Below, one piece after another: positions 16,705 to 24,737 of a stretch of DNA of 64,000 nt. The notes below the pieces were generated by a model. The model worked only from the letters and a program-made list of their open reading frames with translations. It did no database searches and was not told the origin of the DNA. The stretch is from Candidatus Alistipes stercoravium (GTDB lineage Bacteria > Bacteroidota > Bacteroidia > Bacteroidales > Rikenellaceae), in contig DWWQ01000054.1 in NCBI GenBank assembly GCA_019119615.1, positions 1-64,000 of the forward strand. The letters run 5' to 3'. Both the position numbers and the translations under genes were made by a program. How positions within the stretch are numbered: the first letter of the stretch is position 1; every line of letters begins with the position of its first letter.

Positions 16705-16863
16705 ATGGCAAAGAAAGTAGTCGCAACACTGAAAACCGGCACGGGTAAGCAGTTTACCAAGTGCATCAAGATGGTCAAGTCGGAGAAGACCGGTGCCTAC
16801 ATGTTCAAGGAGAGCATCGTTCCCAACGACCAGGTAAAGGATTTCTTCGAGGAGAAGAAGTAG
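16705..16863 (+). CDS. DUF4295 small basic protein, probable ribosome component
   Basis: The 52-residue basic protein starts MAKKVVATLKTGTGKQFTKC and ends VPNDQVKDFFEEKK. It is the DUF4295 family, which in Bacteroidota follows rpmB-rpmG in a conserved three-gene operon, here with 13-base spacing. The size, charge and context point to a ribosome-bound protein. I recall that a phylum-specific large-subunit protein (bL38) was reported in a Flavobacterium ribosome structure and this may be it, but I cannot confirm the identity from sequence alone. Confidence 0.85.
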   Translation: MAKKVVATLKTGTGKQFTKCIKMVKSEKTGAYMFKESIVPNDQVKDFFEEKK

Positions 16864-16885
16864 TATTTTAAGAGACCTCTCTTAA

Positions 16886-16922
16886 ATACAAAGGGCATTC
16901 CCGCGGGAGTGCCCTTTGTATT
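16886..16922 (+). terminator. Hairpin after the rpmB operon
   Basis: ATACAAAGGGCA pairs with TGCCCTTTGTAT around a palindromic CCCGCGGG core. The following T run is short (TTT), so it may also stabilise the 3' end rather than only terminate. Confidence 0.7.
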
Positions 16923-16993
16923 TGGCCGCATACGGGTTCCGTATTGCCGTTTTTTTCGTATTTTTAGCCGGAAATATCCGACCCGCATCCTTC

Positions 16994-18229
16994 ATGAAGA
17001 AAATAGCCTTCATCATCATCCGCTACGGCGTCGAGGTGAACGGCGGCGCCGAAGCGCACTGCCGCATGCTCGCCGAACGGCTCACCCCCTTCTACGACGT
17101 CGAGGTGCTGACGACCACCACGCGCATCTTCAACACTCCCGAGGCGGATTTTCCCGAAGGGACAAGCGTCGAGAACGGCGTAACGGTCCGCCGCTTCCGC
17201 CCCCATCCGATCGACGGGGAGCAGCACCGCCAACTGGGACGGCAGTGCCGCACGGCCCGAAGAGTCCGCCGGCAGCTGGACCGGCTCCATCTGCTGGGAG
17301 CCCTCTCCTCCATCCATCCCGAATGGCGGATGAGCACCGCCGCCGAAAGGCGCTTCTTCCTCTCGCAACCCGACCACACCCCCGCGATGCTGCAGTTCAT
17401 CGAACAGCACCAGGAGGAGTATGCCGCGCTGCTCTTCATGAATTTCTACTTCAGCCAGACGGTGCTGGGCAGCGTGATCGCCCCGCAGAAGACGATCCTC
17501 ATCCCGCTGGTCCATCCCGACAAATGCCTCTACTGGGCACTCAACGCCCCGATGTTCACCCGCGTGCGGCACATCGCCTTCAACACCGAAGCCGAACGTC
17601 GCACCACGCGCCGGATCTTCGGTGCCTCGCTGGCCCCGAACAGCCTTATCGGCTGCGGCATCGAGCAGACCCCGGCCGCCGACTGGGCTCGAGTCAAGGC
17701 CCGCTACAACCTTCCGGAACGCTATGTCCTCTATCTGGGACGCGTTACTCACTCGAAACTCAACGACCTCATACCCAGTTTCCTCAACTACTGCCGCCGC
17801 TACGGCAGCGACACGAAACTGGTGCTCACGGGAGGCATCGACCCGCAGATGGGCGAAGAGACCCACCCGGAGATCCTTCGCACGGGGTTTGTCAGCGACG
17901 CCGAGAAGGCGGCGATCATCCGCCATGCGGCGGTCTTGGTAAACCCCTCGCACCTGGAGAGCCTTTCGCTGCTGATGCTCGAAGCGATGGACAACCGTAT
18001 ACCGGCCCTCGTGAACGGCCGCAGCCGCGTAATGAAAGACCACTGCCGGCAAAGCGGCGCCGCACTCTGGTACGACAACGAGCGGGAATTCCACCGGCAT
18101 CTCCACCGGCTGCTCACCGACGAACCCTTCCGCACGGAGCTCGGCTCCCGGGGCCCGGCCTACGTCCGGAAACACTATGCCTGGGAGATTATCATCCCGG
18201 CATTGCGGCGCCTGATCGAGGCGATCTGA
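16994..18229 (+). CDS. Glycosyltransferase, GT4-like (GT-B fold)
   Basis: The 411-residue protein has the N-terminal GT-B signature NGGAEAHCRMLAERLTPFYD near residue 18. The C-terminal nucleotide-sugar domain has RYVLYLGRVTHSKLNDLIPS and then VNPSHLESLSLLMLEAMDNR near 320, where the expected Glu of the E-x7-E motif sits. It should transfer a sugar from a nucleotide donor onto a glycan or lipid acceptor, at the cytoplasmic face of the membrane. No other envelope-polysaccharide genes are adjacent, so the product is unknown. I start at MKKIAFIIIRYG (16994); the longer frame begins inside the upstream terminator. Confidence 0.85.
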   Translation: MKKIAFIIIRYGVEVNGGAEAHCRMLAERLTPFYDVEVLTTTTRIFNTPEADFPEGTSVENGVTVRRFRPHPIDGEQHRQLGRQCRTARRVRRQLDRLHLLGALSSIHPEWRMSTAAERRFFLSQPDHTPAMLQFIEQHQEEYAALLFMNFYFSQTVLGSVIAPQKTILIPLVHPDKCLYWALNAPMFTRVRHIAFNTEAERRTTRRIFGASLAPNSLIGCGIEQTPAADWARVKARYNLPERYVLYLGRVTHSKLNDLIPSFLNYCRRYGSDTKLVLTGGIDPQMGEETHPEILRTGFVSDAEKAAIIRHAAVLVNPSHLESLSLLMLEAMDNRIPALVNGRSRVMKDHCRQSGAALWYDNEREFHRHLHRLLTDEPFRTELGSRGPAYVRKHYAWEIIIPALRRLIEAI

Positions 18230-18255
18230 CCACCCCGCAGCCCTCTGCACCCCGG

Positions 18256-18302
18256 AAAAAACAGGCGCGGCGTCCATATAAGGATGCCGCGCCGCTGTTT
18301 TT
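18256..18302. terminator. Bidirectional terminator between convergent genes
   Basis: AACAG-GCGCGGCG-TCC pairs with GGA-TGCCGCGC-CGCTGTT, flanked by AAAAAA on the left and TTTTT on the right. Confidence 0.8.
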
Positions 18303-18319
18303 CGGATCAACGAAGCCGG

Positions 18320-19168
18320 TCAGAAGGCGTGTACGGCCCGCACGAGGAACTTGCCGTACTTCTGAATCTCGACCACATAGGGAGGCTCGATGTTCATGTG
18401 CGAGGTATAGGCATTCCGCTCGTCGGCCTCGGTCGAGGAGAAATAATTGACCAGACGGTCCATGCGTTTGCCGCCGGCCGCCTTGAGGCGGTCGTTGAAG
18501 AACTTGTGCGCCCTGCGGTTGTTCGAGGCCCGGGAGCCGCCGTTGTAGTTGTGGCCGATGTTGAGCAGTTCGTCGATCGAGGGGAGGTACCACCCCTCGC
18601 CCTTTTCACGGCACCACTTGAAGGCGGGGAAGTCGTCCCACGAAAGGCCGTTCGCCGCGATGTACTCCTCGACGATGCGCATGTTCACGCGTCCGTCGCT
18701 GCGGTCCGTCGTTCCGATCACCCGCAGGTCGGGCTTGCGGAACTCGCTCCACGGAAGGTAGATCTCGTCGAGCGAGATGGCCAGTCCGTGCATGCCGTCC
18801 TCCGAAACCAGGCAGACGATGCCGCGCACGCCGTCCGCCTCGTACAGATCACCGATCTCATACTGCCGTACGCCCGGAGCCGCCTCCTGCCGCGGTGCGG
18901 CGGGCATCAGCGGCGTTGCGGGCACCGACACCTCGTAACGCTCCGTATCCCCGTTGGCGTAACGGATATAAGCGAGATCCTTGACCGGTACGATGTAGGT
19001 CGGACCCTCGGGATAGGAGTATTTCTTGTAACGGACCGTCTCCGTCGATATCTCGAGTACGTTGGCCTCAATCTTCGTGGAGTCCCTCTTGACGATCAGG
19101 TCCTGAGCCGAAGCCGTCATCACGCCGCACAACGCGGCAAAGAGCAGGAAAAGCGTTTTTCTCATCAT
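18320..19168 (-). CDS. Secreted protein of unknown function with an Lcl/DUF1566-like C-terminus
   Basis: The 282-residue protein has a Sec signal peptide (MMRKTLFLLFAALCGVMTASA). The N-terminal half (about 25-80: DLIVKRDSTKIEANVLEIST, YKKYSYPEGPTYIVPV) resembles a small beta domain common in secreted Bacteroidota proteins. The C-terminal half contains GWYLPSIDELLNIGHNYNGG, YFSSTEADERNAYT and KFLVRAVHAF, the pattern of Lcl/DUF1566-type domains. No catalytic residues can be named. It is single, convergent to the glycosyltransferase and divergent from ftsY. Confidence 0.75.
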   Translation of the reverse strand: MMRKTLFLLFAALCGVMTASAQDLIVKRDSTKIEANVLEISTETVRYKKYSYPEGPTYIVPVKDLAYIRYANGDTERYEVSVPATPLMPAAPRQEAAPGVRQYEIGDLYEADGVRGIVCLVSEDGMHGLAISLDEIYLPWSEFRKPDLRVIGTTDRSDGRVNMRIVEEYIAANGLSWDDFPAFKWCREKGEGWYLPSIDELLNIGHNYNGGSRASNNRRAHKFFNDRLKAAGGKRMDRLVNYFSSTEADERNAYTSHMNIEPPYVVEIQKYGKFLVRAVHAF

Positions 19169-19303
19169 CGCAAAATCTTAATAATCGGGATCCCGCATGC
19201 GATCCCCGCGGTTCCGGACAAGCGGACGCCGATTTATAATAGGACAAATGTAACGTTTTTTTTGAAACTTTCTTGCTATCTTTGCCCTATAAAAGCTGAT
19301 AAA

Positions 19304-20288
<985 letters not shown>

Positions 20289-20302
<14 letters not shown>

Positions 20303-21605
20303 CGTCATCACCCTCGGCTGTTCGAAGAACACCGTGGACTCGGAGCACCTGATGGCCCGCCTGGCCGCCGCGGGTTACAGCGTCGTCTTCGACAGCGACC
20401 GCACGGACGCCAAGACCGTGGTCATCAACACCTGCGGCTTCATCGGCGACGCCAAGCAGGAGTCCATCGACATGATCCTGCGTGCGGCGGCCGCCAAGCG
20501 CGCCGGAAAGATCGAGCATCTGTTCGTCATCGGCTGCCTCTCGGAGCGCTATGCCGACGAGCTGCGTACCGAAATTCCCGAGGTGGACGACTACTTCGGC
20601 GCCCGCACCTGGGAGGGCATCATCCGCGCCCTGGGGGCCTCGGAGGATCCCGCACTGGAGACCGAGCGTCTGCTGACCACCCCGCGCCACTACGCCTACC
20701 TGAAGATCTCCGAGGGCTGCAACTGGAAGTGCGGCTACTGCGCCATCCCGCTGATCCGCGGGCCGCACGTCTCGGTTCCGATGGAGGAGCTCGAGGCCGA
20801 AGCCCGGAAACTCGCCGCCGAGGGCGTCCGCGAACTGATCGTCATCGCCCAGGACACGACCTACTACGGCCTCGACCTCTACGGGCGCCGCATGCTCGGC
20901 GAGCTGCTGCGACGCCTCTGCCGCATCGAGGGGATCGCGTGGATCCGCCTCCACTACGCCTACCCGGCCGCCTTCCCCGACGACGTGATCGAGGTGATGG
21001 CCTCCGAGCCCAAGATCTGCAAATACCTCGACATACCCTTCCAGCACATCTCCGACGCCCAGCTCACGGCCATGCACCGCCGCCACACGAAGGCCGAGGC
21101 GATGAAGCTCATCGGCCGCCTGCGCGGGGCGATTCCCGACCTTGCGCTACGCACGACTCTGCTCGTGGGTTATCCGGGAGAGACGGAGGCCGACTTTACG
21201 GAACTGCTCGACTTTGTCCGCGAGGTGCGTTTCGACCGTCTCGGGGTCTTCGCCTACTCCGAGGAGGAGGGGACCTATTCGGCCTGCGAGCTGCACGACG
21301 ACATACCCGAGGACCTCAAGCAGGAGCGCGTCGAGCGGATCATGGCCCTGCAGAACGGCATCTCGCTCGAGAACAACCGCCGCCGCGTGGGACGCACCGA
21401 ACGGGTGCTGATCGACTCGCGGCAGGGCGACTTCTACGTCGGACGCACGCAGTACGACTCGCCCGAAGTCGATCAGGAAATCCTCATCCCGGCCGACGAA
21501 CGGCGCCTGCTGCGCGGGCACTTCTACGACGTACGGATCACCTCGGCCGCCGACTACGACCTTTACGGAACGGTCGTGGCAAAACCCCGCACGGCACATC
21601 GGTAG
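20289..21605 (+). CDS. rimO: Ribosomal protein S12 methylthiotransferase RimO
   Basis: RimO is a radical-SAM enzyme that methylthiolates Asp88 of ribosomal protein S12. The 438-residue protein has the N-terminal UPF0004 domain (INVITLGCSKNTVDSEHLM, VINTCGFIGDAKQESID, VIGCLSERY) with its three cluster Cys residues. The radical-SAM motif is CNWKCGYC near residue 145, in EGCNWKCGYCAIPLIRGPHV, and a C-terminal TRAM domain follows. GCSKNTVDSE and the TRAM end separate it from MiaB. I start at MRKINVITLGC (20289), inside the ftsY end, so the two are probably coupled. Confidence 0.96.
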
Positions 21606-21628
21606 GCGCATCGTACGGCATCATGCAG

Positions 21629-21664
21629 AAATGGGGCAAAAGCAACTCTTTGCCTCATTTTTTT
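21629..21664 (+). terminator. Terminator of ftsY-rimO
   Basis: AAATGGGGCAAA pairs with TTTGCCTCATTT (one G-T pair), followed by more T residues. Its 3' edge touches the -33 box of the next promoter. Confidence 0.75.
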
Positions 21665-21693
21665 GTTTTTTACCGATCCTTTTCGTACCTTTG
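21662..21693 (+). promoter_or_regulatory. Promoter of the ZapB-like/zapA unit
   Basis: TTTG at 21662-21665, a 20-base spacer and TACCTTTG at 21686-21693 match the Bacteroidota promoter; the next start codon is 31 bases on. Confidence 0.8.
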
Positions 21694-21723
21694 AGTGGTT
21701 AATAGGAACTTCTCCCGAGGAGC

Positions 21724-22050
21724 ATGGCCGACAAAAGCGTGATAACGAACCTCGAAGCCCGTGTAGGGCGACTGATCGAAGAGCATCGGCGGCTCTCCGG
21801 ACTCTGCTCCGAGCTGACCCGGGAGCGGGATTCGCTGCGGGCCGAGAAACGCTCGCTTGAGGAGCGCGTCCGCGAACTGGATGCCCAGGTAGGACGCATG
21901 CAGCTGGCCGAAGGCCTTGCGGGAGGAGGTACGAACCGAGAGAAGGCGCGGGCACGCGTAAACCGTCTTATGCGGGAGGTGGACAAGTGCATCGCGCTCG
22001 TGGGACAGTCGCAGACCGACCCGACCCCGGAAAAGCCGAAGGCCCAATAA
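21724..22050 (+). CDS. Small coiled-coil protein upstream of zapA (ZapB-like)
   Basis: The 108-residue protein is almost entirely one coiled coil between residues 5 and 65 (ITNLEARVGRLIEEHRRL, LTRERDSLRAEKRSLEERV). A helical segment KARARVNRLMREVDKCIAL and a charged Pro-rich tail follow. There is no signal peptide. In Bacteroidota a short coiled-coil gene of this kind commonly precedes zapA, and its length and heptads recall the Z-ring protein ZapB. A division role is inferred from position and structure. The gap to zapA is unusually long (281 bases) and filled by the purine-rich repeat. Confidence 0.8.
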   Translation: MADKSVITNLEARVGRLIEEHRRLSGLCSELTRERDSLRAEKRSLEERVRELDAQVGRMQLAEGLAGGGTNREKARARVNRLMREVDKCIALVGQSQTDPTPEKPKAQ

Positions 22051-22083
22051 GGCCGGAGCCCAAGAAAGGGGCGACAAACGAGG

Positions 22084-22222
22084 ACCCGGCAAGGGAGAGA
22101 GAAACCCTGACAGGAGAGAGAAGACCCAGCAAGGGAGAGTAGACCCCCGGCAGAAGGGAAGAAGCCCGGCAAGGGAGAGAGAAACCCCGGCAGAAGGGAG
22201 GAACCCCGGCAAGGGAAGCCGA
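22084..22222 (+). repeat. Purine-rich tandem repeat of about 20 bp in the zapB-like/zapA gap
   Basis: Seven imperfect units of 19-22 bp share the form ACCCsGCAAGGGAGAGAGAA or ACCCCGGCAGAAGGGAGGA. Units 1 and 5 share a run of more than 20 identical bases. The plus strand is strongly A/G rich. On the minus strand the repeat opens long meaningless frames with repeating Leu-Pro-Gly-Phe-Leu-Ser. Confidence 0.85.
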
Positions 22223-22331
22223 AGCGACAAACCGCGGAAGTGCGGGCCGGAAACAAAAGAATGCGGAGGGCCCGACGCAAGAGGACGCAAGAGACGAAAA
22301 AGAGGAAGGCAGAATAAACGAACGAAAAAAC

Positions 22332-22631
22332 ATGGCAAAGCAGGCGATCACACTCAAGATAGCAGGAAAGAGCTACCCGTTCCAGATCGAGAGCGGCAAA
22401 GAGGAGATGTACCGTCTGGCCGAGCGCGAGGTGAACAGTTACCTCACCTTGATCAAGCAACAGAATATCCGCAACTGGACCGATCAGGACTACCTGTCGA
22501 TGACCGCGCTGAAATTTGCCATCGCCAATGTCGGCATGCGGCAGAGCCGCGAACTCGACAGCGAAGACCTCCGCAGGCTCGAGGCGATCGGAGAGGAGAT
22601 AGACTCTTGCCTCAACGATCCGACCCGCTGA
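22332..22631 (+). CDS. zapA: Cell division protein ZapA
   Basis: ZapA bundles FtsZ filaments at the division site. The 99-residue protein reads KQAITLKIAGKSYPFQIES and then EEMYRLAEREVNSYLTLIKQ, the ZapA beta-hairpin plus first helix. The central helix includes DYLSMTALKFAIANVGMRQS, and the protein ends in a charged helix. Its place before the probable 6S RNA and rny recalls the zapA-ssrS arrangement of other bacteria. Confidence 0.9.
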   Translation: MAKQAITLKIAGKSYPFQIESGKEEMYRLAEREVNSYLTLIKQQNIRNWTDQDYLSMTALKFAIANVGMRQSRELDSEDLRRLEAIGEEIDSCLNDPTR

Positions 22632-22742
22632 CTCCGGCCAAAGATCGGAAGCACAGACGGCGGAAAGGGACCGTCGGCCGGGAATACCGGCGCGCCGCCC
22701 GCAAAAGAGAAGGTTCTTTTACATAATTATAAAGGAAAAATC

Positions 22743-22946
22743 TACCCGCATAGATTCCTTAAAGCTTTGCGAAACTGAACACTTATTACATTGGGGCAAC
22801 TCACGACGCCTCAAAATCAGGCCTTACTACCCTTCGGGGGAGTGCGCTCCGGCGCACCGTTGGAAGATTGCGATTGTCGGAGCCCCCACACCTGACAATC
22901 TTGCAGATTCGTCAAACGAGAGTAAGGAATCCTATGCGGTTTTTTT
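22743..22946 (+). ncRNA. ssrS: Probable 6S RNA between zapA and rny
   Basis: A structured, gene-free stretch of about 200 nt. Its ends pair perfectly apart from one bulge (CCGCATAG-ATTCCTTA with TAAGGAAT-C-CTATGCGG), and the 3' arm runs straight into TTTTTTT, giving a built-in terminator. Inside the closing stem, TTTG-CGAA-CTG pairs with CAG-TTCG-CAAA and TTGGGGC pairs with GCCCCCA. Asymmetric loops separate these stems and small hairpins cap the rod (GCCT/AGGC, GTGCGC-TCCG-GCGCAC). A rod with a central bubble, about 200 nt, next to zapA is what 6S RNA looks like; 6S binds housekeeping RNA polymerase. No convincing TTTG/TAnnTTTG promoter is seen just upstream, so it may be processed from the zapA transcript. 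Confidence 0.72.
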
Positions 22947-22994
22947 GTGATACCATTGAAAACCCCATAATAAAAACAAAAAAAACGACAAACG

Positions 22995-24542
22995 ATGAAT
23001 AGCATCATTTTGACTGCCTGCATCTCCGCGGTGGTCGCCGTTGCGGTCTATGCGGTCGTTACGAACCTCATAGCCAAGACGTCGATCCGCAAGCGCCGCG
23101 AAGCCGCCATCAAGGAGGCCGAGGCCGAAGGGGAGATGATCAAGAAGGAGCGCATCCTTCAGGCCAAGGAGAAGTTCATACAACTCAAGAGCGAATACGA
23201 CCGTCAGGTCAATGAGCGGAACCAGAAGATCGCCCAGAGCGAGCAGCGCGCCAAGCAGATCGAGCAGAACCTCCAGAACAAGGAGCGCGACCTGGACGGC
23301 CGCATCCGCGAAAACGACCGGCTCAAGGATCAGCTGCAGAACCAGCTGCAGATCCTCGAACACAAGAAGGAGGAGGTCGATCAGATGCAGCGCGAGCAAA
23401 ACCTCCGCCTCGAACAGATCTCGGGCATGAGTTCCGAGGAGGCAAAGAACATTCTGGTCGAGAACATGAAGGCCGAGGCGAAGACCGAAGCCGCCGCCTA
23501 CATCAACGAGACGATCGAGGAGGCGAAGATGACCGCCTCGAAGGAGGCCAAGCGGATCATCGTGGCCTCGATCCAGCGCGTAGCGACCGAGACGGCCATC
23601 GAGAATGCCGTAACGGTCTTCAACATCGAGAGCGACGAGGTCAAGGGCCGCATCATCGGCCGCGAAGGCCGCAACATCCGCGCCCTGGAGGCCGCCACGG
23701 GCATCGAGATCATCGTCGATGACACCCCCGAGGCGATTATCCTCTCGGGGTTCGATCCCGTGCGCCGCGAAATCGCCCGTCTGGCCCTGCACCAGCTCGT
23801 AACCGACGGACGTATCCACCCGGCACGCATCGAGGAGGTCGTCGCCAAGGTCCAGAAGCAGATCGAGGAGGAGATCGTCGAGGTCGGCAAGCGCACGGCC
23901 ATCGACCTGGGTATCCACGGCCTGCATCCCGAGATGATCCGCCTGATCGGCAAGATGAAATACCGCTCCTCCTACGGCCAGAACCTCCTGCAGCACGCCC
24001 GTGAAACGGCGAACCTCGCAGGCATCATGGCCGCCGAGCTGGGTCTGAATCCCAAGGTGGCACGCCGCGCCGGCCTGCTGCACGATATCGGCAAGGTGCC
24101 CGACGACGAGCCCGAACTGCCGCACGCTATCATCGGCATGAAGCTCGCCGAGAAATACAAGGAGAAGGCCGAGGTCTGCAACGCCATCGGCGCCCACCAC
24201 GACGAGGTGGAGATGACCTCGCTCATCGCACCGATCATCCAGGTCTGCGACGCCATCTCGGGAGCGCGCCCGGGTGCCCGCCGCGAGGTGGTCGAGAGCT
24301 ACATCAAGCGCCTGAAGGAGATGGAGGACATCGCCCTCTCGTATCCCGGCGTCGTGAAGACCTACGCCATCCAGGCCGGCCGCGAGCTGCGCGTGATCGT
24401 CGGCGCCGACAAACTCTCGGATCAGGAGTCGGAGAGCCTCTCGCACGATATCGCCAAGAAGATCCAGGACGAGATGACCTATCCCGGCCAGGTGAAGATC
24501 ACGGTCATCCGCGAAACCCGCGCCGTGGCCTACGCCAAGTAG
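22995..24542 (+). CDS. rny: Ribonuclease Y
   Basis: RNase Y is a membrane-anchored endoribonuclease that starts mRNA decay. The 515-residue protein has an N-terminal transmembrane helix ([20 protein letters not shown]). A long charged coiled coil follows to about residue 165, then a KH domain ([20 protein letters not shown]) near 218. The HD domain has [20 protein letters not shown] near 360 and [10 protein letters not shown]. The C-terminus [20 protein letters not shown] is also characteristic. It lies 48 bases after the probable 6S RNA and has its own terminator. Confidence 0.97.
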   Translation: MNSIILTACISAVVAVAVYAVVTNLIAKTSIRKRREAAIKEAEAEGEMIKKERILQAKEKFIQLKSEYDRQVNERNQKIAQSEQRAKQIEQNLQNKERDLDGRIRENDRLKDQLQNQLQILEHKKEEVDQMQREQNLRLEQISGMSSEEAKNILVENMKAEAKTEAAAYINETIEEAKMTASKEAKRIIVASIQRVATETAIENAVTVFNIESDEVKGRIIGREGRNIRALEAATGIEIIVDDTPEAIILSGFDPVRREIARLALHQLVTDGRIHPARIEEVVAKVQKQIEEEIVEVGKRTAIDLGIHGLHPEMIRLIGKMKYRSSYGQNLLQHARETANLAGIMAAELGLNPKVARRAGLLHDIGKVPDDEPELPHAIIGMKLAEKYKEKAEVCNAIGAHHDEVEMTSLIAPIIQVCDAISGARPGARREVVESYIKRLKEMEDIALSYPGVVKTYAIQAGRELRVIVGADKLSDQESESLSHDIAKKIQDEMTYPGQVKITVIRETRAVAYAK

Positions 24543-24565
24543 CCCGCGATCCGGAACCGCATGAC

Positions 24566-24600
24566 AAAGCCCCGTCCCTGCGCTGCAGGGACGGGGCTTT
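24566..24600 (+). terminator. Terminator of rny
   Basis: AAAGCCCCGTCCCTGC pairs perfectly with its complement (16 bp) around a 2-3 base loop, 24 bases after the stop codon. Few T residues follow beyond the stem. Confidence 0.8.
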
Positions 24601-24737
24601 ACCTATTTATATAACAAACCTCGGAGAGATATTTTGTAACCGAAACATGCACGCTTTGTAACAGCGGGAAACCGCTTCGTCATACGGACGAAACAGGAAT
24701 GGGGCACCTTTGCGGCGTGAAATCAAGTGTTGTTACG

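Noticed and set aside
21670..22338. Minus-strand frames with repeating Leu-Pro-Gly-Phe-Leu-Ser over the zapA leader, resembling a repeat protein
   Set aside because: The periodicity comes from the purine-rich DNA repeat read backwards. There is no start signal and no conserved flank, and all three frames show the same pattern.
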